The notes under the pieces: generated by a model | The model's input: the letters and a program-made list of their open reading frames with translations, nothing else | Database searches by the model: none | What the model was told of the DNA's origin: nothing | Made by a program: the position numbers and the translations under genes | Assembly: GCA_036380735.1 (NCBI GenBank) | Contig: DASVEE010000067.1 | Location: forward strand, 197,048-261,047 | Length of the DNA: 64,000 nt | Direction: 5' to 3' | DNA from: DASVEE01 sp036380735 | Lineage (GTDB): Bacteria; Acidobacteriota; Thermoanaerobaculia; Gp7-AA8 | Shown here: positions 52,301 to 57,888 of the stretch, in pieces | Layout: the number at the start of each line of letters is the position of its first letter | Position numbering within the stretch: the stretch's first letter is position 1

Positions 52301-55300
52301 GCGGCGGGGTCGGCCCGGTCGACCTGCTCGACCTCTCCACGGTGGAGCTGTACAACCCCCGCGTCTTCCGTCTCACGACGCCGGAGGGCTTCTCGTACAC
52401 GATCGACCAGTCGGCCGGCGTGACCGCGCTCGTCGATCCCAACGGCGCGCGCCTCACCATCGGCGTCAACGGCTTCACGCACTCCGACGGGAAGAGCGTG
52501 GCGTTCACGCGCGACGCGCAGGGACGCATCACGCGCATCACCGATCCGGCGGGCAAGGCGTTCGTCTACACGTACGACGGCAACGGCGACCTCGTGACCG
52601 TGACCGACCGTGAGTCGAAGTCGACGCAGTACACGTACGTCGCGCACCTCCTGACCAAGATCACCGACGCGCGCGGCATCGAGCCGCAGCGCAACGAGTA
52701 CGACGCGGCCGGACGCCTCATCAAGCAGACCGACGGCACCGGTCAGGCCATCACGTTCGACACGGACGTCACCGGCCGGACGCAGACCGTCACGGACCGC
52801 AACGGCAAGAAGACCATCTTCGAGTACGACGAGTTCGGCAACACGCTGAAGAAGACCGACGCCATCGGCGCCGTCACCTCTTACACGTACGACGCCGTCG
52901 GCAACATGACGAGCGAGACCGATCCCGAAGGGCGGACGCTCAACTTCACCTTCGACCCGTTCGGCAATAAGCTCACCGAGACCGACGAGCTGGGGAACAA
53001 GGTCGCGTACACGTACGGCTCGCGCCGGAACGTCCTGACGTTCACCGACGCGCGCAACAACGTGACCACGTCGACCTACGATTCGTCCGGCAACGTCCTG
53101 ACGACGCGCGACGCCGCGAACAACCTCACCACCTTCACCTACAGCGGCGGCCGCATGGCCACGCGCACGGCCGGCGGCACCACCACGACGTACGGCTACG
53201 ACGCCAGCGGCAACGTCAACAGCATCAGCGACACGACGGGCAGCGCGACGGGCTACACCTTCGACGCGAACAACAACCCGCTGACGCGCGTGCAGACGTT
53301 CAACGGCCAGTCCATCACCACGCGCTTCGAGTACGACGGCCAGAACCGCATCACGAAGATCACCTGGCCGGACGGCGCCGTCGAAACGATGCAGTACGAC
53401 GCCGCCGGGAACATCATCCAGGCGCGCGATCGCCGCGGGTACGAGGCGCGGATCGCGTACGACAACGCCAATCGCAAGACGCGCATCGATCATCCGGACG
53501 GCACGAACGAGCAGTGGACGTATGACGCCGAGGGGCGGACGCTGACGCATACGATGCGGGGCGGCTTCACCACGTCGTTCGAATACGACGCGGTCGGCCG
53601 TCTCACCAAGACCACGCACCCCGACGGCAAGTTCGAGACGACCACGTACGACCTCTCCGGCCGCGTGCTGTCGCGCACGGATACGGCGGGCAAGGTCATC
53701 GAGACGCACACGTACGACCAGGCGGGCAACAACACCTCGGTCACCAACGCCGCCGGCAACACCATCACGTACACGCACGACCGCGACGGCAACATCCTCA
53801 CGGAGAAGGACGGCCGCGGCACGACGACGCGGCACGAGTACGACGGCAACGGCCGCCGCACCAGGACGATCTTCCACGACAACACGTTCGAGGCCGTGAC
53901 GTACAACGCCCTCGGGCTGATCGCCACGAAGACGGATGCGGCGGGCCGCGTCACCACGTACGAGCACGACGGTGCGGGACGCGTGAAGAAGGTGACGGGT
54001 GCCGATACGAAGGTCACGTCGTACACCTACGACGAGGCGGGCCACCTCACGTCGCAGACGGACGCGAACAACCACACCACGCGCTTCGAATACGACGGCT
54101 TCGGCCGCCGCACGAAGCGGATCATGCCGCTGGGCATGACCGAGACGTTCACGTACGACCTGGCGGGCAACATCGCCACGCGCACGGACTTCAACGGCTT
54201 CACCACGACGTACACGTACGACTCCGAGAACCGCATGCTGGCGAAGACGCCGGATCCGCGGCTCGCGCAGCCGGCGATCACGTTCACGTACAACCCGCGC
54301 GGTTACCGGGCGACGATGACCGACGTCAGCGGCACGACGACGTACGCGTATGACTCGCGTGGCCGCCGCACGGAGAAGGCCACGCCGCAGGGGACGCTGG
54401 CGTACACGTACGACAACGCCGGCAACCTCGCCTCGGTGCAGTCGTCGAACGCCAACGGCATCGCTCAGCAGTACGGGTACGACGACCAGCATCGCCTGAC
54501 GTCGGTCACCAGCACGGCCACGGGCGTGACGGCGTACGGGTACGACGGGAACGGCAACCTCGCGCGCGTCGTCAACGCCAATGGACTCACTTCGACGTAC
54601 ACGTACGACCTCCGCAACCGGCTGACCGAGGTGGGGGTGGTGAATACGGCGGCGACGACGATTGCGCGGTACGCGTACAACGTCGGCGCGGCGGGCAACC
54701 GCCTCTCCTCGACGGAACTGAACGGCCGCAGCGTGACGTACGAGTACGATCCGCTGTATCGCCTCACGAAGGAGACGATTGCCGGCGATCCGTCGACGAA
54801 CAACGGCGTGATCGCGTACACGCTCGACCCGGTCGGCAACCGCCTCGAGCGGCTGTCGACGGTGGCCGGTGTGTACAACGAGGTGTCGACGTTCGACGCC
54901 AACGACCGGCTCGACTCCGAGCAGTACGACGCGAACGGTAATGTGACGCTGGCGAACGGCGTGACGAACGCGTACGACTTCGAGGATCGCCTGGTCACGC
55001 ACGGGGCCGCGACGTACGTCTATGACGGCGACGGCAACCGCGTGGCGAAGATCGCGAACGGCGTCACGATCCGTTACCTCGTCGACGACTTTGCTCCCAC
55101 CGGCTACGCGCAGGTGGCGGAGGAGGTCGTGGGCGGCGCGGTGGTGCGCAGCTTCGTGTACGGGCACATGCTCGTGGCGCAGAAGACCGCCGCGGGTGTG
55201 AGCTTCTACGGGTACGACGGGCAGGGGAGCGTGCGCTTCCTGACCGATGCGTCAGGGGCGATCACCGACACGTACGACTACGACGCGTTCGGCACGCTGA

Positions 55301-56241
55301 TCCGCCGGACTGGCACGACGCAGAACGATTACCTCTGGCTGGGCGAGCAGTACGACGCCGACCTCGGGGTGTACTACTTCCGGGCGCGCTGGTACGACCA
55401 GGCGACGGGGCGGTTCTGGTCGACGGATCCGGAGCTCGGCACGACGGGCGATCCGCTGACGCTGCATCGCTATCTCTATTCGGCGCACGATCCGCTGAAC
55501 AAGTCGGACCGTTCGGGGCGGACGTTCGTCGGCACGATGATGACGGCGATGAACATCATGGTCACCATGATGCGCGTCAACCTCGGCACGACCATGCTGG
55601 TCGGTGCGTTGACCGGGGCGTTCATGGGAGGGGTGGAGGAGTACCTGTCCACGGGTACGGTCACGCCGGGCCACATCTTCAAGAGTGCGGCGATCGGGGC
55701 GATTCTCGGGCCGATCATGAACGGCGTGGCGGCATTGCGCGTCGGCCGGGTGATGATTGCCATCGCGTCGGCGGGTCTCGGTGGGTACGGGGCCATGCGC
55801 GCGTACGACCGCAAGCAGTACGGGCTGGCGATGTTCTACACGCTGGCGGCGGTGGGTGGCTCGATCTTCATGGTGTTCGGGCATCCGCGGACGCCGCTCA
55901 ACCCGGTGCGGGCGCCGGGTGGACGCGTGGCGTTGTGGTCGGGTGGCGACCCGGCGAGGCTTGCGGCGGAGCGATTCGCCGGCTACACGTCGATCGGCGA
56001 GACGCCGGGCGGGATCGCCATGGCGGCGAAGACGAAGGGGATGGTGTGGAACACGGAGGGGCGTCCTCTGTGGGACATGCTGTCGGCGGAGTTCGCCGGC
56101 CAGGCCCGCGGCAACGTCCACGCCTTCATCCACGGCACACCGTCACCGACGAGCATCTACGTGACCACGGAGCTGAACATCATCCAGCAGCGCATCGCCG
56201 GCGGCTGGGTCTACGACATCTTCACCCACACCGTTCCTTGA
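40345..56241 (+). CDS. Giant secreted multi-domain RHS-repeat protein with toxin-like C-terminus
   Basis: 5298 aa. ATG 40345 is chosen: AAAGG lies seven bases upstream and it gives a signal-peptide-like start (hydrophobic AALLAYLMLLQPVALQAS near residue 30-45). Order: propeller-like region (about 80-400); beta-helix-like region (about 400-645); ten PKD-like domains of about 94 aa with NxPPVVxAGxDQ starts (656-1746), one split by a carbohydrate-binding-like insertion; six discoidin-like domains (1749-2632); three PKD domains; a vWA domain with FDLSGSM MIDAS (about 2984-3155); six more PKD-like domains (3161-3739); RHS/YD repeats (about 3846-5000); RHS core end ARWYDQATGRFWSTDPE; C-terminal domain (about 5060-5298). 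It is probably surface-displayed or secreted, for contact-dependent or adhesive action. Confidence 0.93.
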   Translation: MRTQRTILSSRTFGFGNLSVRRPLAALLAYLMLLQPVALQASELNAMRAQQPGAAAPFGPIDLSVPPSAEAASPGPLQSEEAAMPAVLPVVAAPKSVESAFAVVFATLSTSFNDHSGIDHHQPSGNVVVASSVAGAPSLALIAADGTHRPFSNLSGLTGPVAIATARTTVVGGFTAGEVFTSTNNAGVINRVAADGSSFRTIALGGETGSITGLHLDGELYAVTSSGSVWRVNAAGAATRIATLSAQLTSITTIPNDAGRYGPIAGKLLLGAAGQSLLYAVDLLGNVATIPTGIVAADVDVIPPHQNFFAVDSASRTLVGAPDDAFAGLHGDILIAQSAPGVLARIRWDGTQFEVAQLGSAARFDRVAFSAAGIAPIVPVKRVYDAIAVVRHAPELNSGRVEGSLWQLEAESVTLDGTDVITTDLLIPGTPQVILGSGKPSFGGVIAGTESASPSTHTVTIANNAILRHLVNRTNPIVLTPVAAPALPSGTRDVTLTQEGSIGDPATLRNLGISGKAGAVAVPPGTYGNFEATGRTAFVFGAAGVTTTYNLQSLKLGGGAELRLAGPVVINVTTAALAGSTIGAASTPKNLILQATGTVSVTGNAILYGIVRAPQSTVTIDGNSRIRGTVTVDRLQISGNGVLEITENDVPPPPVNRPPTVDAGGDQTTTLPNDTVTLAGVANDDGLPAGSTLSVQWTSVSGPAAVTFGDATMAATTATFTEPGTYVLKLTANDTLLASSDEVTITVIPRNQPPVVDAGADQTIELPNAASLAGNVSDDGLPYGSTVQTTWSQTSGPGTATFANASSLATTVTFSAAGTYTFTLSATDSEATVTDTVTITVHPENQPPVVNAGDDQFLVFPAAATLNGTATDDGWPAGSTLTTAWAQVSGPGSVTFADGSKPATTATFSVAGVYVLRLTASDGRASASDDVTLIVDPENAAPVVSAGVDQTIELPNRATLTGSVTDDGWPRGSTLTSTWSQVSGPGTASFADATKPGTIASFSTPGTYVLRLTGSDGTLSASDDVTITVDPLNEPPVVNAGPDQAIELPNGASLAGSVNDDGWPRGSTVTSSWSFVSGPAGVTFADASKPVTIASFTEPGTYVVRLTATDGRETVSDDAIVTVYPQNQPPVVNAGPDQQLRLPAGASLAGSASDDGWPFGSSLITTWSLVSGPGTVTFAAPQSPATSATFSTDGTYVLRLTATDSRETVHDDVTVVVLPANIAPTVEAGEPQTATLNRNLLTNGGNEEPLVDGSVAHWTAVSGAWTRGGSFPFSTEGEQLFATTDATAELTQNLDVRAFAPGQTFAFEGYVRTGEEAAFDAPRVVVEYRDATQALATFEFTTDAALLEWTRIADTRVAPAGTTTIRVRLIATRNSGATTDVWFDGFSLRATGAAALTLAGTVTDDGLPAGSTLTTTWSGPASVVFGNAAATTTSAAFTAVGTYTLRLTANDGEFSAHDEVDVTVGRANAPPVVEAGAKQELRLPATASLNGSVVDSDGPSLSVTWTSIAGNAPVTFADATSAATTATFTAPGTYVLRLTGSDGLATIHDEVIIVVKPANRAPQVNAGPDQTITLPSAAALTGTAIDPEDNPLTIVWTKVSGPGAVTFLAPSSPATTASFSVAGTYVLQLSADDGELSDSDEVTVIVEPEPINQAPVVSAGPDLFAQVGQDVALNGSVTDDGLPPLAAVTAAWSQVSGPGVAAFSDPSAAGTTVTFDKAGIYVLRLTGSDTLLSTSDDVRITVRSAPVAAFTVPGPQRSVTALENNLAGVQNGAQVVAVSGISSTSFVAENALDDSTSTRWRSLVANNQWLIVQLAGTENAPRSFDRIRFISGPSSEAVKNFRIDVSTTTTDEAAFTTVLTGVGGTSERWQEYRLSASVAARYVRFFAIDAQVATSVVGLRTLQVVGSRLSGIPTFLAAANVATATEEATVIAQTAGSGVNALDGNPATAWATSSTRLTNQSFTIDFNTQHTFDRIRLFNLDDSTLPIQRAVKDFRVEVSNDNVNYTAAFTGVALNANPVQEFTFPAVTARYVRFFAVNNYGSTSALGIRDLEIISVYAGKSSVSSYNGVANQPEHVFDNDINTAWLTGNGRITNQSLKFELGADTVGPVAALSLQGYSSVSTDVVKDFELFASTTTDDDSAFTSILTGTNLNNGLLQTFAFPGGPIRARYFRFVAKNNYGFTSYIRIGTLHLLGPGSDGHVLSAPGTAPAQPKASSPALIANGATIVAVSSGAPQNMLDYVSSAPWSTSGSLATQFVKIQLGGTTPHVLTGVVLAQRSDTSSTTDSVKDFELWVSSTTSDDAAFTRVLTAQMTTSKAQQFFTFPAVEAKFLRYVPKTTHGSTTTFSTGFFDVILEQPVAGVYGGSSSREARFGPQQAFDNNTSSTWISATNAATDQYLDLALGDSMKLYGVTIWPDANGYPKDFEIRVSNTSTDASAFTTVYSGTMPQTTATQQIAFHRVAEARYVRFFFKNGYATTGIAVREVAVTALPNNGATLISYSSTNTTSFVPSSIIDVDFDTGVWQSATNLSTNQQMTIALQPTQTWTVDHVGLQQRIDCVGCYITNSPRQFELQVSTDVDALVWKTVYSGTMRSTDARMQHFWFPATQARYVRLRMINAWGGTSLALSNFVVFSPQIGALTPHFLDTSVPGDSSITSWQWSFGDGGVSTQRDPSHTYAEPGLYDVSLTVTDANGLTSTRTTPYAVEGAPRVDFTMAPQPSNEGSAVTFTDTSSSDFGGIGAREWVWGDATANTQDAVSTPHTYADNGTYNATLRVTSARGVRGTATKPVTVLNVAPTGTLGVDKSVPWGDDWAIGFSVNDVGTVDRNSLLCRFDFGDGQTKDVVNCRGTYTGHVYASPGVYNATLTVTDKDGGVGTDAAVITATKRATVVSYSGGRGVQPGSPLTFGATLRDTNFHTYIAGRTITFTIEGQAVTAVTNAEGYAEATIIYGGTAEQPTIVAAFAGDDRYFGHSVSVLAACPADQNPLDISLVFDLSGSMLGERLTAARNASLVFLDSLQRNQDQSAAVSFTSSGRVEQGLTYDLDAVREAIDTMSASGGTIIGSGITSARLELLSARRNPFAIPVMIIYSDFEDGDPTGTRAAATTAKNAGIRIISVMIGGGTTARQLGKDVASGPGDYYEAAQNGELTGIYASIVSSLCKPANKPPVVDSGANQTITFPANSVTLAGSVTDDGMPPLATLQVTWSQESGAGTVTFGDVKKPATTATFSTPGTYVLRLTANDTQYTRSSSVTITVHPQNVGPTVSAGDDRAATLPSVPGEEPGAPVTLELTGSASDDGNPAGSTLTTTWSSVSGPAAVTFNPADQTTTQATFTLAGTYVVRLTATDGDLSATDDATIVVHPGNRPPQVNAGADQTATLSGGATLTGSVTDDELPNNTLTIAWTKVSGPGAVTFATAAQATTAVTFTALGTYVLRLTAGDGEFTRFDDVTVTVDITPGNTAPVVSAGADVTTTEPDNSVTLAGVATDDGIPAGVALTTTWTQVAGPGAASFANAAAASTAVTLPAFGTYILRLTATDSELTASDDVVILYNRTPGNEAPVVNAGADATVNSNTATLSGTATDDGLPNASTVSVVWSKVSGPGTVTFAQAASLTTAATFSAFGTYVLRLTASDSELSASDTVTIHYEGINQAPVVNAGPDRLAIVNRPATLSGSVTDDHLPLGGTLTVQWNKVSGPGNVSVGNASAATTTALFSAIGTYVLRLTANDSALTAFDEVTIEVAQTAPAPTAVITSPAEGTDVTKPIVFTGTTNGGTTGGGTWRLEYALTDENPANQVWTTFASGSGPASGALGTFDPTILQNGTYSVRLVATDEYDQTTTSTIVVPVQGDLKLGAFTISYTDIDVPLPSFPLQVKRTYDSRDKRKGDFGVGWSLSIRNARVQKSTILGASWEMTKSGGILPNYCIQPTRPHYVTVTFPDGKVYKFSMSLVRSCQQVQPLSQVEPVFNQVPTSGGTLGATLAVVDGDPLLYVSSGGVGPVDLLDLSTVELYNPRVFRLTTPEGFSYTIDQSAGVTALVDPNGARLTIGVNGFTHSDGKSVAFTRDAQGRITRITDPAGKAFVYTYDGNGDLVTVTDRESKSTQYTYVAHLLTKITDARGIEPQRNEYDAAGRLIKQTDGTGQAITFDTDVTGRTQTVTDRNGKKTIFEYDEFGNTLKKTDAIGAVTSYTYDAVGNMTSETDPEGRTLNFTFDPFGNKLTETDELGNKVAYTYGSRRNVLTFTDARNNVTTSTYDSSGNVLTTRDAANNLTTFTYSGGRMATRTAGGTTTTYGYDASGNVNSISDTTGSATGYTFDANNNPLTRVQTFNGQSITTRFEYDGQNRITKITWPDGAVETMQYDAAGNIIQARDRRGYEARIAYDNANRKTRIDHPDGTNEQWTYDAEGRTLTHTMRGGFTTSFEYDAVGRLTKTTHPDGKFETTTYDLSGRVLSRTDTAGKVIETHTYDQAGNNTSVTNAAGNTITYTHDRDGNILTEKDGRGTTTRHEYDGNGRRTRTIFHDNTFEAVTYNALGLIATKTDAAGRVTTYEHDGAGRVKKVTGADTKVTSYTYDEAGHLTSQTDANNHTTRFEYDGFGRRTKRIMPLGMTETFTYDLAGNIATRTDFNGFTTTYTYDSENRMLAKTPDPRLAQPAITFTYNPRGYRATMTDVSGTTTYAYDSRGRRTEKATPQGTLAYTYDNAGNLASVQSSNANGIAQQYGYDDQHRLTSVTSTATGVTAYGYDGNGNLARVVNANGLTSTYTYDLRNRLTEVGVVNTAATTIARYAYNVGAAGNRLSSTELNGRSVTYEYDPLYRLTKETIAGDPSTNNGVIAYTLDPVGNRLERLSTVAGVYNEVSTFDANDRLDSEQYDANGNVTLANGVTNAYDFEDRLVTHGAATYVYDGDGNRVAKIANGVTIRYLVDDFAPTGYAQVAEEVVGGAVVRSFVYGHMLVAQKTAAGVSFYGYDGQGSVRFLTDASGAITDTYDYDAFGTLIRRTGTTQNDYLWLGEQYDADLGVYYFRARWYDQATGRFWSTDPELGTTGDPLTLHRYLYSAHDPLNKSDRSGRTFVGTMMTAMNIMVTMMRVNLGTTMLVGALTGAFMGGVEEYLSTGTVTPGHIFKSAAIGAILGPIMNGVAALRVGRVMIAIASAGLGGYGAMRAYDRKQYGLAMFYTLAAVGGSIFMVFGHPRTPLNPVRAPGGRVALWSGGDPARLAAERFAGYTSIGETPGGIAMAAKTKGMVWNTEGRPLWDMLSAEFAGQARGNVHAFIHGTPSPTSIYVTTELNIIQQRIAGGWVYDIFTHTVP
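55520..56241 (+). other. Variable C-terminal (toxin-like) domain of the RHS protein
   Basis: After the RHS core (HRYLYSAHDPLNKSDRSGRT) the sequence changes to a hydrophobic stretch (MMTAMNIMVTMMRVNLGTTM to SAAIGAILGPIMNGVAALRV), then a globular domain with LWSGGDPARLAAERFAGYTS, WDMLSAEFAGQARGNVHAFI and a C-terminal ELNIIQQRIAGGWVYDIFTH. The WSGG...W..xSxxFAxxAxGNVxxF arrangement resembles ends of polymorphic-toxin RHS proteins, but I cannot name the activity. No candidate immunity gene follows. Confidence 0.6.
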
Positions 56242-56317
56242 TCCAGTGAGGGGGCAGACCGCAAGGTCTGCCCCCGTTCGGGTTGGGCTTCACTCATCGG
56301 GTTTTTCGATGCGCGCC

Positions 56318-56613
56318 GTGCGATTTTCGCTTCACTCCGTGCGATTTCCACGGAGCTCCGTGCAATTTCCACGGAGTGAAGTGGCGACGGCCACGGAGTG
56401 CCGTGCGATTTCCACGGAGTGCCGTGCGATTTCCACGGAGTGCCGTGCGTTTTCCACAGCGTTCCGTGCGTTTTCCACGGCGTTCCGTGCGTTTTCCACG
56501 GAGTGAAGTGGCGTCGGCCACGGAGTGCCGTGCGATTTCCACGGAGTGCCGTGCGATTTCCACAGAGCGCCGTGCGTTTTCCACGGAGTGCCGTGCGATT
56601 TCCACGGAGTGAG
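56318..56613. repeat. Minisatellite of 21-bp units downstream of the RHS gene
   Basis: The consensus unit is GTGCGATTTCCACGGAGTGCC, about a dozen copies, with TTTTCCAC variants and two longer GAAGTGGCGACGGCC-type interruptions. Frames remain open in both strands because 21 is divisible by three, yet there is no ribosome site. The period equals that of the array at 33.6 kb, but the unit sequence differs. Confidence 0.9.
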
Positions 56614-56658
56614 GCGCGATCCGCGTGGCTTCGCAGGCGGCGTTGCTGTTGTGCCGCG

Positions 56659-56892
56659 GCCCCTCACCCGATTCTTCGCTGGCGCGAAGAATCACCCGCT
56701 CCCCGCAAAGGCCGGGGAGAGGGGCGACGGGGGGCGCGAAGCGCCGCCCCGTAAACCCGCGGCGTGTGCTTCGTGCATTGCTGGTAGGGAAATGGGGTTA
56801 ACGGGGGTTTCACGGCTAAGCGCGAAGCGCCCCCCGTCGCCCCTCTCCCCGGCCTTTGCGGGGAGAGGGTGGCGCGTAGCGCCGGGTGAGGG
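56659..56892. repeat. Large inverted repeat with CCCTCTCCCCG...CGGGGAGAGGG arms
   Basis: The left arm (about 56659-56739) contains CCCTCACCCG and CCCCGCAAAGGCCGGGGAGA; the right arm (about 56820-56892) is its inverse, ending GGGTGAGGGG. About 80 bp lie between. Similar sequences are common dispersed intergenic repeats in many bacteria. No gene is supported in 56242-57129. Confidence 0.85.
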
Positions 56893-56940
56893 GGCGCGGC
56901 GCAGAGGAAACGCCGCTTGTGCGCGATAGGCGACCAGGCC

Positions 56941-57129
56941 GGGGAACGATGGGACGAATGGGACCTATGGGACGAATAGGACCTATAGGCAGGCCCCCGC
57001 CCCACCACGGAGCCCACCCCGCCCTGAGGGCGCAGGGTCCGCAGGCCTATTGGTCCTATCCGTCCTATTGGTCCTATCCGTCCTATTGGTCCTATCCGTC
57101 CTATTGGTCCTATTCGTCCTATCGTCCCC
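56941..57129. repeat. 9-nt-phased inverted-repeat element with conserved core, copy 10
   Basis: The longest right arm of the set: nine or more inverted 9-mers (57048-57124). The left arm starts GGGGAACGATGGGACGAATG and the core holds AGGCAGGCCCCCGCCCCACC and GCAGGGTCCGCAGGCCTATT, as in copy 3. The end CGTCCCCTCA abuts the TGA stop of the minus-strand GNAT gene. Confidence 0.9.
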
Positions 57130-57888
57130 TCACGGGCGCCAGTCGAATAACCGCAGGTCCGCCACCTCGTGGAAGCCCAACCGGGCGTACATGCTGAACC
57201 CCATCTCCGACGACTGCAGCACCGCGCGCTTGGCGCCGAGCCTGCGGCCGTGGTTCATCCCCGCCAGCGTCACGGCGGGGCCGATGCCGCGGCCGCGGGC
57301 CTCGGGGAGCGTGGCTACGTGGTAGACGCCGACGAGGTCTCCCTCCGTCAGCACCGTCGTCGTGGCGACGGGCTTGCCGTCGATGAGGCCGACGAAGTGG
57401 GCCCAGGGGGCGTCGCGGTCGAAGCCGAACTGTTCGTAGCCGTTGCGCCAGATGGCGGCGTGCTCGGGGGGCTGGGCGAAAGTCGGCAGCAGCACGCTCG
57501 TCCACTGGTCGAAGCCGGCGGCGTCGCGCACCTGCACGAGCTCCAGATCCGGCGGCAGCGGCGTGTCGAAATCGATCGTGCTGAGATCGGCGACCATCCC
57601 TTTGGCGTCGAACGCCTGCTTCAGGCCGTGCGCCTTCAGCAGCTCGTCGAGATTGGCCGGGCGCGTCGAAGGGGTGAGCCACCAGCGGAACGGCATGCGG
57701 CGCTCGCGGTAGATCGCGGTCACCGCTTCGATGTCGGGGTCGTGGCTGGTGGCAATGCCGTTGAAGAAGGTGATGGGAATGTCGGTGACGACCCCGTAGA
57801 CGCCGTGGGCGTCGATGAGCTGGGCGTTGCGGAGCTGGCTGAAGCTGCGGAAACAGGCACGGGAGATGGCGTCGAGGGCATCCGGCAT
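57130..57888 (-). CDS. GNAT-family N-acetyltransferase (two-domain type)
   Basis: 252 aa from ATG 57886-57888. The C-terminal GNAT core shows VGVYHVATLPEARGRGIGPA (acetyl-CoA loop, about residues 184-203) and KRAVLQSSEMGFSMYARLGF; the N-terminal half is a degenerate second GNAT-like unit (ACFRSFSQLRNAQLIDAHGV, PFRWWLTPSTRPANLDELLK). Such two-lobed proteins acetylate small molecules of unknown identity. It is head-to-head with the MFS gene with no gap. Confidence 0.88.
   Translation of the reverse strand: MPDALDAISRACFRSFSQLRNAQLIDAHGVYGVVTDIPITFFNGIATSHDPDIEAVTAIYRERRMPFRWWLTPSTRPANLDELLKAHGLKQAFDAKGMVADLSTIDFDTPLPPDLELVQVRDAAGFDQWTSVLLPTFAQPPEHAAIWRNGYEQFGFDRDAPWAHFVGLIDGKPVATTTVLTEGDLVGVYHVATLPEARGRGIGPAVTLAGMNHGRRLGAKRAVLQSSEMGFSMYARLGFHEVADLRLFDWRP

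Noticed and set aside
41701..55167. A 4488-codon open frame on the minus strand opposite the RHS gene
   Set aside because: It is codon-aligned antisense to a gene with clear domains, its translation is a low-complexity mix of Arg, Val, Asp, Glu, His and Gly, and its openness is explained by absence of TTA, CTA and TCA codons in the sense gene.
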